Both the position numbers and the translations under genes were made by a program. From Enterobacter chuandaensis (GTDB lineage: Bacteria; Pseudomonadota; Gammaproteobacteria; Enterobacterales; Enterobacteriaceae): 64,000 bases of DNA. The notes below the pieces were generated by a model. The model was not told where the DNA came from. It ran no database searches and saw nothing but the letters and a program-made list of their open reading frames with translations. Every line of letters starts with the position of its first letter. The stretch's first letter is position 1. Shown here piece by piece: positions 31,779-41,831 of this stretch. The stretch spans positions 186,001 through 250,000 of the forward strand of contig NZ_QZCS01000005.1 in the NCBI RefSeq assembly GCF_003594915.1, in the 5' to 3' direction.

Positions 31779-32593
31779 TGTACGTGGGCCTGCCCCAGTG
31801 GTCGCACCCAAAATGGGTGCGCCTGGGCATTACCAGCCTTGAAGAGTATGCCCGACACTTCAATTGCGTCGAGGGTAACACCACGCTGTATGCGCTGCCC
31901 AAAGCCGAGATTGTCGAGCGCTGGCGGGAGCAAACAACGGACGATTTCCGTTTCTGCTTTAAATTCCCGGCGACCATTTCCCACCAGGCCGCGCTGCGCA
32001 ACTGCGGTGACTTAACCGAAGAGTTTTTTACGCGCATGTCGCCGCTGGCGAACCGCATTGGTCAGTACTGGCTCCAGCTTCCCGCCACGTTTGGTCCGCG
32101 CGATCTGCCCGCACTGTGGCAGTTCCTCGATGCCCTGCCCCGCGATTTCACCTACGGCGTGGAAGTCCGACACCAGGACTTCTTCGCGAAGGGCGAAGCC
32201 GAAAAAGCGCTCAACCGCGGCCTGATCGATCGTTGCGTTAACCGTGTGATCCTCGACAGCCGTCCGGTACACAGCGCGGTACCCCATAACGAAGCCATCG
32301 TTGATGCGCAGCGTAAAAAACCGAAAGTGCCTGTCCACGCCATTGTGACCGCACAAAACCCGATGGTCAGATTCATCGGCAGCGATAACATGCAGCAAAA
32401 TCAGGCGATGTTCGCCGTCTGGCTGCAAACATTAGCGAAGTGGGAACACGCCACCACGCCGTACCTCTTTTTGCATACGCCGGATATTGCGCAGGCGCCC
32501 GAACTGGTCGATGCTCTCTGGCAAGCCTTGCAGGCCGCGGTTCCGTCCGTGGGGAGCGCCCCTTCCATCCCACAACAATCTTCTCTTTTCTGA
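31775..32593 (+). CDS. yecE: DUF72 family protein YecE
   Basis: A 272-residue protein of the DUF72 TIM-barrel family, with [12 protein letters not shown] at the start, [25 protein letters not shown] and [10 protein letters not shown]. No biochemical role is established. It overlaps yecD by 4 nt and ends about 50 nt before yecN, so yecD-yecE probably form one transcript. Confidence 0.9.
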   Translation: MMYVGLPQWSHPKWVRLGITSLEEYARHFNCVEGNTTLYALPKAEIVERWREQTTDDFRFCFKFPATISHQAALRNCGDLTEEFFTRMSPLANRIGQYWLQLPATFGPRDLPALWQFLDALPRDFTYGVEVRHQDFFAKGEAEKALNRGLIDRCVNRVILDSRPVHSAVPHNEAIVDAQRKKPKVPVHAIVTAQNPMVRFIGSDNMQQNQAMFAVWLQTLAKWEHATTPYLFLHTPDIAQAPELVDALWQALQAAVPSVGSAPSIPQQSSLF

Positions 32594-32644
32594 TATCACC
32601 CCCTATCATAGTGAAGTGCCATCTGCCAAAAACAGGGAGTTAGT

Positions 32645-34792
<2,148 letters not shown>

Positions 34793-34800
34793 CCTTTTAG

Positions 34801-34831
34801 CCGGGTGGCGGCTACGCCTTACCCGGCCTAC
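34801..34831. repeat. REP-type palindrome after cmoB
   Basis: CCGGGTGGCGGCTACGCC followed by TTACCCGGCCTAC forms an imperfect palindrome, the same unit seen at 25655 and 58519. Confidence 0.85.
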
Positions 34832-34843
34832 GTGTTGCACGTT

Positions 34844-34967
34844 TTCTCCAAAATAGTTCAAGTTGCAGCAAGGCGGCAACGCAGCGAATCCCCGGGAGCT
34901 TACATCAGTAAGTGACCGGGGTGAGCGAGGCGGCCAACGCGGCTGCGGCTTGAAATATGAAGGAGAA
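34844..34967. repeat. ERIC (IRU) element
   Basis: A 124-bp imperfect palindrome with ends TTCTCC and GGAGAA. The core contains GCGAATCCCCGGGAGCTTAC at 34883-34902 and AGTAAGTGACCGGGGTGAGCG, the two segments on which classical ERIC primers are based. It lies between a REP and the terminator of the cutC/MicL transcript, and its right end touches the T-run of that terminator. Confidence 0.93.
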
Positions 34968-34998
34968 AAAAAGGCCCCTGTGTAATTGGCAGGGGCCT
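34966..34998 (-). terminator. Terminator shared by cutC and MicL
   Basis: A perfect 9-bp stem (AGGCCCCTG with CAGGGGCCT, 9-nt loop) is followed on the minus strand by seven T. Confidence 0.92.
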
Positions 34999-35275
34999 GG
35001 TACAAGCAAGCATCATATTGGGCGACATGATGCGCGGTAAAAATCGGTACGTTGCTACACGTGATGACGCTCAATCAGCGACTTCATTTCCGCAACCGAC
35101 TCTCCCTCTACGCCGTAGCGTGAATACTCATCCGCTTCGGCATCCGTCGACATTGACAGCCCTGTATTGCGATAACGCATGGGTGAAGGTATCCATTTAC
35201 CCGCAGAGCTGTGAAGCTCTTCCACCCCGGCGTTTAAAAACCGTTCCAGATTGCTGGCACGGACTCCCGCACCCG
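34968..35275 (-). ncRNA. micL: MicL sRNA, transcribed from inside cutC
   Basis: In E. coli the sigma-E-dependent sRNA MicL (about 307 nt, cut to an 80-nt form) starts within cutC, ends at the cutC terminator and represses lpp. Here a sigma-E-like promoter, GGAACT (35313-35308) with TCCAA (35289-35285) 18 nt on, lies inside cutC. Counting from it to the terminator gives about 308 nt. The downstream 3' region is AT-rich with a GCATCATGTCGCCC / ATGATGC hairpin. Confidence 0.8.
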
Positions 35276-35798
35276 CCATTATTATTGGAACACCGGAATG
35301 TGCTTTTAGTTCCGTAATTAATTGCAGACCTTTTTCAGCCGACGACTGCTGTCCCGACGTCAACACGCGCGCCACACCAAGTTCGGCAAGGGTATCAAAC
35401 GCTTGCCGAGGATCTTTGCACATATCAAAGGCGCGGTGAAACGTGACGGCCATCCCTTTTGCGGCGTCCATGACCTGCCGCATGCGCGGCATATCGACAT
35501 GTCCGTCCTCATCAAGCAGACCGGTCACCAGCCCGGGGAACCCCAGGTCGCGAACAAGGGCAATATCTTCAAGCATGGCACTGAACTCGCCCGCCGTGTA
35601 ACAAAAATCGCCGCCGCGAGGACGAATGATTGGATGTACCGGAATGGTGACCGCCTGGCGGGCCAACTTCAACACGCCGTATGAGGGCGTTAACCCCCCT
35701 TCTTTCGGGGCGGCGCACAGCTCAATGCGGTCGGCTCCCTTCTGTTGCGCCGTTACGGCACATTCCACGCTGTAACAACAAATCTCCAGCAGCGCCAT
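35055..35798 (-). CDS. cutC: CutC family protein
   Basis: A 247-residue TIM-barrel protein with [20 protein letters not shown] near residue 22, [14 protein letters not shown], and [13 protein letters not shown]. It was first linked to copper tolerance, but in E. coli that phenotype comes from the MicL sRNA made from the same locus, so the protein's own role is open. The ATG follows AAGGAGAAGCAG. The sRNA MicL begins inside the 3' third of the gene. Confidence 0.94.
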   Translation of the reverse strand: MALLEICCYSVECAVTAQQKGADRIELCAAPKEGGLTPSYGVLKLARQAVTIPVHPIIRPRGGDFCYTAGEFSAMLEDIALVRDLGFPGLVTGLLDEDGHVDMPRMRQVMDAAKGMAVTFHRAFDMCKDPRQAFDTLAELGVARVLTSGQQSSAEKGLQLITELKAHSGVPIIMAGAGVRASNLERFLNAGVEELHSSAGKWIPSPMRYRNTGLSMSTDAEADEYSRYGVEGESVAEMKSLIERHHV

Positions 35799-35876
35799 CT
35801 GCTTCTCCTTAAAATCAGCTTAACGCGCCATCATGGCACGCCTCTCGGTTCGGGTCTCAGCGACGAGTCACAACTC

Positions 35877-36437
35877 TCAGGCTTCGCTGGCAACAATCTG
35901 TTCAATGGTCCACGGATGAAATTTCACCGTAACCTGTCCATCAGTGACGGCCAGCGTCGGGTTAGGCAGACGCTCGCGCTTGCCTTTGGGGGAACTCGTC
36001 TTCACAAAAATTCCCGGCTGGCTTAACCCGTCGTCTGACAGCAGGGTCAGGGCGCGCGCGTTCAACGTCTCCGGCTCACCCGGCAGGACGATTTCGATAT
36101 GCTCCCAGCCTTCGTGCGGATAGCGTTTCTCACCCGGCCACGGCAGTTCAACCACGGTGAACTGCCAGTGCGCCACGCTTACCGGTTCATGCAGTTTGAA
36201 CAGGCAAATGGGGCGTCCATTGATGATGTTCTCAGAGAGCAGCTCGCCGCACTGCTCAAACCCGCGACGCCAGCGCTCGGCGGTGGCATTCTGGTGACAG
36301 CGCAAAGAGATGTGATCGGCCTCAAGCGGCGCGATATCCAGACCAAGACGGGTGGCAAGTTCTGTGAACGCCTGGGTGAAGCGCGGTAAATCTGCGGAAA
36401 TATCATGCAGTTCGTCAATGGATTGCCAGTTCGCCAT
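35877..36437 (-). CDS. yecM: VOC-superfamily protein YecM
   Basis: A 186-residue protein matching E. coli YecM (DHISLRCHQNATAERWR, GRPICLFKLHEP, YPHEGWEHIEIVLPG). The fold is of the glyoxalase/bleomycin-resistance type with His and Glu residues placed like metal ligands, but no reaction is known. It stands alone between cutC and the divergent argS. Confidence 0.9.
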   Translation of the reverse strand: MANWQSIDELHDISADLPRFTQAFTELATRLGLDIAPLEADHISLRCHQNATAERWRRGFEQCGELLSENIINGRPICLFKLHEPVSVAHWQFTVVELPWPGEKRYPHEGWEHIEIVLPGEPETLNARALTLLSDDGLSQPGIFVKTSSPKGKRERLPNPTLAVTDGQVTVKFHPWTIEQIVASEA

Positions 36438-36581
36438 AAGTCAGTCTCTTTTCATGTCGCAAAGCCGCTAATTTACTCTGTTGCCCTGTTTTGACCAACC
36501 GCATAATCCAGCTTTTTATGACTGCATGATTATGCACGCTTTCTTAGCCTGGATTCTGAGCAATCTTCAGGCCCCGCGATG

Positions 36582-36610
36582 CTGACGCAAGAGGGCATTT
36601 GCAGTATACT
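36582..36610 (+). promoter_or_regulatory. Probable argS promoter
   Basis: CTGACG (36582-36587) and TATACT (36605-36610) are separated by 17 nt, a good sigma-70 match 67 nt before the argS start codon. The rest of the 240-nt yecM-argS gap shows no other clear element. Confidence 0.7.
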
Positions 36611-36676
36611 CCCGCCCTAAATTCTATAACTGGCGCGGGTGGCTGTGAGCCCGCATCAAAAACGTAAGGTATCCAG

Positions 36677-38410
36677 GTGAATATTCAGGCTCTTCTCTCC
36701 GAAAAAGTCAGTCAGGCACTGATTGCCGCAGGCGCGCCTGCGGATTGCGAACCGCAGGTTCGTCAGTCAGCAAAAGTACAGTTTGGCGACTATCAGGCTA
36801 ATGGCGTGATGGCAGTGGCTAAAAAACTGGGCATGCCGCCGCGACAGCTCGCTGAGCAGGTACTGACGCATCTGGATCTCACCGGCATTGCCAGCAAAAC
36901 TGAAATCGCCGGTCCGGGCTTCATCAACATCTTCCTCGAGCCTGCGTTCCTGGCAAGCCACGTTGACGCGGCGCTGAAGTCAGACCGCCTGGGCGTGTCC
37001 CAGCCGGAAGCGCAGACCGTGGTGATCGACTACTCTGCCCCGAACGTGGCGAAAGAGATGCACGTTGGTCACCTGCGCTCCACCATCATCGGTGACGCCG
37101 CGGTGCGCACCCTTGAGTTCCTCGGTCACAAGGTGATCCGCGCGAACCACGTAGGCGACTGGGGTACCCAGTTCGGCATGCTGATTGCTTACCTTGAAAA
37201 ACAGCAGCAGGAAAACGCGGGCGAGATGGCGCTCGCGGACCTGGAAGGGTTCTACCGCGAAGCCAAAAAACACTACGACGAAGACGAAGCCTTTGCCGAG
37301 CGCGCGCGCAGCTACGTGGTGAAGCTGCAGGGCGGCGATCAATACTTCCTTGAGATGTGGCGCAAGCTGGTTGATATCACCATGTCCCAGAATCAGCTTA
37401 CCTACAACCGTCTGAACGTGACCCTGACCCGCGACGACGTGATGGGTGAAAGCCTCTACAACCCGATGCTGCCCGGCATTGTGGCGGACCTGAAAGCTAA
37501 ACACCTGGCGGTGGAGAGCGAAGGCGCAACGGTGGTGTTCCTTGATGAGTACAAAAACAAGGAAGGCGAACCGATGGGCGTGATTATCCAGAAAAAGGAT
37601 GGCGGCTACCTCTACACCACTACCGATATCGCCTGCGCGAAATACCGTTACGAAACCCTGCACGCCGACCGCGTGCTGTACTACATCGACTCCCGTCAGC
37701 ACCAGCACCTGATGCAGGCGTGGACTATCGTGCGTAAAGCCGGTTACGTGCCGGACTGCGTGCCGCTGGAACACCACATGTTCGGCATGATGCTGGGTAA
37801 AGACGGCAAGCCGTTCAAAACCCGTGCGGGCGGTACCGTGAAGCTGTCCGATCTGCTGGACGAAGCACTGGAACGCGCGCGTCGCCTGGTGGCCGAGAAG
37901 AACCCGGATATGCCAGCAGACGAACTGGAAAAACTGGCCAACGCCGTGGGCATCGGCGCGGTTAAATACGCGGATCTTTCCAAGAACCGTACCACCGACT
38001 ATATCTTCGACTGGGACAACATGCTGGCGTTCGAAGGCAACACCGCGCCGTACATGCAGTACGCCTATACCCGCGTGCTCTCCGTGTTCCGTAAAGCAAA
38101 CATTGATGAAAGCGTGCTGGCGAATGCGGCAGTGACCATTACGGAAGATCGCGAAGCGCAGCTGGCGGCGCGTCTGCTGCAGTTCGAAGAGACGCTGACG
38201 GTTGTCGCGCGTGACGGTACGCCGCACGTAATGTGTGCATACCTGTACGATCTGGCGGGTCTGTTCTCCGGCTTCTACGAGCACTGCCCTATCCTGTCGG
38301 CAGAAAACGAATCGGTGCGCAACAGCCGCCTGAAGCTGGCACAGCTGACGGCGAAGACCCTGAAGCTGGGTCTGGATACCCTGGGTATCGAAACCGTAGA
38401 ACGTATGTAA
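36677..38410 (+). CDS. argS: Arginyl-tRNA synthetase
   Basis: A 577-residue class I synthetase. The HIGH-type motif is HVGH in [17 protein letters not shown] (about residue 123), and the KMSKS position is taken by [10 protein letters not shown], as in other ArgRS enzymes. The N-terminal Add-1 domain and the C-terminal anticodon domain ending LGIETVERM are complete. The start is GTG, preceded by GTAAGG, as in E. coli. A strong terminator follows. Confidence 0.98.
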   Translation: MNIQALLSEKVSQALIAAGAPADCEPQVRQSAKVQFGDYQANGVMAVAKKLGMPPRQLAEQVLTHLDLTGIASKTEIAGPGFINIFLEPAFLASHVDAALKSDRLGVSQPEAQTVVIDYSAPNVAKEMHVGHLRSTIIGDAAVRTLEFLGHKVIRANHVGDWGTQFGMLIAYLEKQQQENAGEMALADLEGFYREAKKHYDEDEAFAERARSYVVKLQGGDQYFLEMWRKLVDITMSQNQLTYNRLNVTLTRDDVMGESLYNPMLPGIVADLKAKHLAVESEGATVVFLDEYKNKEGEPMGVIIQKKDGGYLYTTTDIACAKYRYETLHADRVLYYIDSRQHQHLMQAWTIVRKAGYVPDCVPLEHHMFGMMLGKDGKPFKTRAGGTVKLSDLLDEALERARRLVAEKNPDMPADELEKLANAVGIGAVKYADLSKNRTTDYIFDWDNMLAFEGNTAPYMQYAYTRVLSVFRKANIDESVLANAAVTITEDREAQLAARLLQFEETLTVVARDGTPHVMCAYLYDLAGLFSGFYEHCPILSAENESVRNSRLKLAQLTAKTLKLGLDTLGIETVERM

Positions 38411-38414
38411 TACA

Positions 38415-38442
38415 AAAAACCCGGCAAGCGCCGGGTTTTTTA
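38415..38442. terminator. Terminator after argS
   Basis: AAAAACCCGGC and GCCGGGTTTTTT arms form a GC stem with flanking A and T runs, so it can work for argS and for the converging rhiN-like gene. Confidence 0.9.
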
Positions 38443-38445
38443 TTA

Positions 38446-39590
38446 TCAGAAGTATTTTCGCAAATACTCTGTCAGACAGAGAATCGCCATCGCCTGTCCG
38501 TACGGCATTGAGGTCAGCGGGATCTGGCGATAAAACTCAAGATCGCTACCCATTCCCGTGCCGAACGAGGTTTGCAGTGACTCCCCTTCCGGCGAGATAT
38601 TTTTCACGATGCCGCGAATCGCTTTTTCAGCAACGTCAGCATATTCAGGCTCAACATAGCGCTTGCGCACCGCTTTCAGGATCCCGTAGGCAAACCCGGC
38701 CGTAGCGGATGCCTCCAGGTACGAGTTCGGATCGTCCAGCAGCGTATGCCACAGGCCGCTTTCGTCCTGACATTTTGCCAGCGCGGCAACCTGCGCATTC
38801 AGCACCTGCACCAGATAACGGCGCACGGCGTTGTTTTCAGGCAGATCAACCAGTTCGAGGAAGTCGGGGATCACGATGGTGAGCCAGCTGTTGCCGCGCG
38901 CCCAGCGGGCACGGGCAAAGTTATGGTTACCGTCGTAGCTCCAGCCGTGGAACCACAGCCCGGTCTCCCGGTCCATCAGGTTCTGCACGTGTGCAGCAGG
39001 AACTGATACACCGCCTCTTCAACATACTCCGGTTTGTTCAGCAGCTTGCCGATTTTCGCCAGTGGTAGCACCGTCATCATCAGCGTGTCGTCCCACATCT
39101 GCTGATGATTCTCTTCCGCCAGTGTGATGTGCTGCATACCGCCGTGTTCGGTGCGCGGCATCTCATTCATCGCCCATTCCGCCCAGCTTTCCAGCCAAGG
39201 CAGCCAGGCCGGGTTTTTGGTCTCTTCGTAGCGACAGGCCAGCGTCAGGAACGGCGACATGGTATTGACGTTTTTGGTGGTGGCGCCTTCCGCAAAGCGG
39301 TCGGCAAACCAGCTGTCGATAATGTTACGCATTCCTTCGTCGCCGGTCTGGCAATAGTACTGCCAGATGCCATACAAACCGACGCCGTGCGTCCACTCCC
39401 ATCCGGCCCAGCCTTTGGTGTCGATCACGCGCCCGTCGTCCAGCCGCAGCAAAAATTCGCCCGTTTTGTCGTGGATATTGACCAGGTTGTGCGTCACTTT
39501 TTGAATCAGCGATTTCAGCTCGTCCCGGGCGATAAAGCGCTCTGGCTGACGCAATAACGGGCTATGTTTGACAGGCCAAACTTTCATCAT
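38446..39590 (-). pseudogene. rhiN: RhiN-like unsaturated rhamnogalacturonyl hydrolase (GH105), frameshifted
   Basis: Two overlapping frames together make one GH88/GH105 (YteR/RhiN) enzyme of about 380 residues. The first (39590-38976) holds KGWAGWEWTHGVGLYG and QMWDDTLMMTVLPLAKIG, the latter with the likely acid Asp. The second (in frame from 38988 down to 38446) holds TGLWFHGWSYDG, WARGNSW and the C-terminus TSMPYGQAMAILCLTEYLRK. The break is at CTGCACACGTGCAG on the minus strand (38996-38983): two surplus bases shift HVQNLMDRETG into another frame and the first frame stops at HTCRT. The enzyme would remove the unsaturated sugar from rhamnogalacturonan oligomers. A base-calling error is possible. 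Confidence 0.8.
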
Positions 39591-39591
39591 C

Positions 39592-41175
39592 TTAACCTCT
39601 GTTGTATGTCGAATTCAGTACCGCGCAATCTTTGAGCGAAGGTGCAGCAGGCTTATTGCGATTCAGATAACCGATGTTGTTATTGCCCCACAGTGATTCA
39701 TAAGGCATACCGGCCAGCATCTCGACGGTGGCGCGGGCGTGTGGCGTCGCTGACTCAGGCATCGGATGTCCACACTCACGCATTTTCGCGGTCTCCTCGC
39801 GCAGCGTGCTGTGGGTCTGCAAATTAAGCCTGAAGCGCAGGGAAACGAGGAAGCCGCAGAACAGCACCAGGATGGTGCCCACGCTCAGGATCATCAAAAT
39901 GGTATGGCTCACTTCCGCAGGCTGCACTTTCTGACCGCTGACAAAGCCGGACATTTGCATCACGATGCCCACCAGCATCACCGCACCGGCCTGAGACGCC
40001 TTACGGGTCAGGGTCATGATGCCCGCGAAGATCCCTTCCCTGCGCTGGCCAGTGATCACTTCATCCACGTCTGCAATGTAGGTGTAGGTATTCCATGGCA
40101 CGTAGTTAATACCGCCGCGGCCGAGACCGGCAATGGCAGACACCAGCAGCAGCAGGGAATAGATATCGCTCAGTCCCGCATAATAAAGTACGGCGTAGGA
40201 AATAGAGGCCAGGCCAAAGAGCACCACCACCATGCGGTAGGAGGGCGCAGGTCCGAAGCGAATGCACAGCGGTATCATCCCGAACACGGCGAGAAACTGG
40301 AAGATTGCCATTGTGCCCAACAGGTTAGATGCCACTGATGCTTCCTGCATCAGCACAAACACCACATAGTAGGTGAATACCGCGTTAAACACATCCTGTG
40401 CGATGTAGCCGCCGAGGTACATGCCGAGATGCTGGCGGAAAATCTTGATACGCAGCGTAGAGCTTAACTCCACAAACAGACGGTTCATGCTCTGGCCCAG
40501 CGTGAGTTTCTTCTTCTCTTCTTCGGCACGTAATGCGGCTTCGGACCACGCCTCACGCGGGCGCTCCCAGGTAAAGAACCAGACAAAGGTCAGCATCAGG
40601 GCGCACAGCACGGAGAAGACCAGGCTTGCGTAAAAGAATGAGACGGCGTTGTCTTTACCGAAGTGGGTAAGCAGGACCCCCGGCAGGAAAGAGGCCAGAA
40701 TCGCTGACATCTGCGCCATAGAAATACGCGCCCCGGAGAACTTGGTTTTCTGTTTAAAGTCGTCGGTCATTTCCGGCACCAGCGTCTCATAAGGCACCAG
40801 AATCATGGTGTAGACAATATCAAACACCAGATAGGTCAGCAGGTAGTACCAGAAATTCATGTCCCCCACCCACATCAACGAGTAGCTGAACACGCACGGA
40901 ATACCCAGCAGGATAAAGAACTTACGGCGACCAAAGCGCTTTCCAGGCCAGGTCGTACCGAAGTTATCCGTCAAAAAGCCCATTAACGGGCTGACAACAG
41001 CATCCAGAACCCTCGCAGCGGCAAAGATGAAAGTTGCTTCAATCGGTGTGAGCCCACAGAAGGTGGTATAAAAATACAAAAGCCAGGCCGCCGTCAGGGC
41101 GGTCGTACCCGCCCCGAGAAAATCGCCTGCCCCGTAAGCAAGATAATTTGCCAGTCCAATTTTACGTGTTTTCAT
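39592..41175 (-). CDS. rhiT: RhiT-like GPH-family rhamnogalacturonide transporter
   Basis: A 527-residue inner-membrane symporter of the glycoside-pentoside-hexuronide family, with about 12 hydrophobic helices. Typical features are LANYLAYGAGDFLGAG at the start, DAVVSPLMGFLTDN, GKRFGRRKFFILLG between helices 2 and 3, and a long cytoplasmic tail of about 75 residues. It closely resembles RhiT of pectin-degrading Dickeya and is followed 1 nt later by an RhiN-like hydrolase, the rhiTN order. The ATG at 41175 is chosen because TAGGG lies 9 nt before it. A KdgR-like site lies upstream. Confidence 0.82.
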   Translation of the reverse strand: MKTRKIGLANYLAYGAGDFLGAGTTALTAAWLLYFYTTFCGLTPIEATFIFAAARVLDAVVSPLMGFLTDNFGTTWPGKRFGRRKFFILLGIPCVFSYSLMWVGDMNFWYYLLTYLVFDIVYTMILVPYETLVPEMTDDFKQKTKFSGARISMAQMSAILASFLPGVLLTHFGKDNAVSFFYASLVFSVLCALMLTFVWFFTWERPREAWSEAALRAEEEKKKLTLGQSMNRLFVELSSTLRIKIFRQHLGMYLGGYIAQDVFNAVFTYYVVFVLMQEASVASNLLGTMAIFQFLAVFGMIPLCIRFGPAPSYRMVVVLFGLASISYAVLYYAGLSDIYSLLLLVSAIAGLGRGGINYVPWNTYTYIADVDEVITGQRREGIFAGIMTLTRKASQAGAVMLVGIVMQMSGFVSGQKVQPAEVSHTILMILSVGTILVLFCGFLVSLRFRLNLQTHSTLREETAKMRECGHPMPESATPHARATVEMLAGMPYESLWGNNNIGYLNRNKPAAPSLKDCAVLNSTYNRG

Positions 41176-41345
41176 TGCCGTCAACCCTAATCAAATTTGG
41201 GAGACTCCCTGCAAGTAAGGCTCATCGGGGAGTTTTTACACGGCTACAGTAAATGCAACGACATCCTGATACCTTTCTGTTTCTGCCATCACGAGCAGGG
41301 TGAATGGCAAAAATGCAAAGAGTCGCGTCACGCGTGTCACTAATT

Positions 41346-41364
41346 TATAAAACAGCGTTTCTGT
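41346..41364. promoter_or_regulatory. KdgR-like operator upstream of rhiT
   Basis: TATAAAACAGCGTTTCTGT contains the core AAAYRNYRTTTY of KdgR sites without mismatch. It lies about 170 nt before the rhiT start in a 253-nt gene-free gap, fitting control of pectin catabolic genes by KdgR. No kdgR gene is in the window. Confidence 0.5.
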
Positions 41365-41396
41365 TGCATCAAAAGGCGAGGTCAATTTTGCGAGAC

Positions 41397-41421
41397 AGCC
41401 ATCAGAATTGACTGATGGCTG
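41397..41421. terminator. Hairpin after flhE
   Basis: AGCCATCAG and CTGATGGCT pair around AATTGA, 18 nt beyond the flhE stop codon. There is no T-run on the flhE strand, so termination may be weak or factor-dependent. Confidence 0.5.
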
Positions 41422-41438
41422 GTGAAAAAGGCAGGCAG

Positions 41439-41831
41439 CTAGCGGTAGTTGACGATGACAGAATTACTCTGCACCTTCAGCGCCGGGATCAAACGTCCTC
41501 CGCCCGGCACTTCCCAGATAAAACGCAACGGCTCTATGGCAGGAACACCGTTGAACGCCTGCGTTGTGCCATTTTCGCCGTCGATTTCCGTGCAGCGGCT
41601 CTGTGAGCAGAGGCGCACCCGCAGACCGGCTGGCGTTGGGCCAATCAGCTTGTAGTTCCACACCACGAGCCCCATCTGACCGGAAACCCCTTCAGAAGGC
41701 GACAGCGGATTAGAAGACATGGCGACACCCCGGTTGCTGAGGGTCACGCCCATGCTGCTTGCCTGCCAGCTCCCTTCCCCGGCCGCCTGAGCCGCCAGCG
41801 GGAAGAGCACAATCCATAGCCATTTACCCAT
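41439..41831 (-). CDS. flhE: Flagellar protein FlhE
   Basis: A 130-residue periplasmic protein: signal peptide MGKWLWIVLFPLAAQAA, then a mature beta-rich domain with CSQSRCTEIDG, whose two cysteines may pair. In Salmonella FlhE limits proton leak through the flagellar export gate. The start codon overlaps the flhA stop, so it is the last gene of flhBAE. Confidence 0.93.
   Translation of the reverse strand: MGKWLWIVLFPLAAQAAGEGSWQASSMGVTLSNRGVAMSSNPLSPSEGVSGQMGLVVWNYKLIGPTPAGLRVRLCSQSRCTEIDGENGTTQAFNGVPAIEPLRFIWEVPGGGRLIPALKVQSNSVIVNYR

Noticed and set aside
36980..38284. A 434-codon open frame opposite argS
   Set aside because: Antisense shadow of argS, His/Val/Gln-rich, with no recognisable motif.
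38446..38988. A separate 180-codon gene starting at GTG 38988
   Set aside because: Its start abuts the frameshift point and its sequence continues the GH105 domain of the upstream frame; it is the second half of one broken gene.
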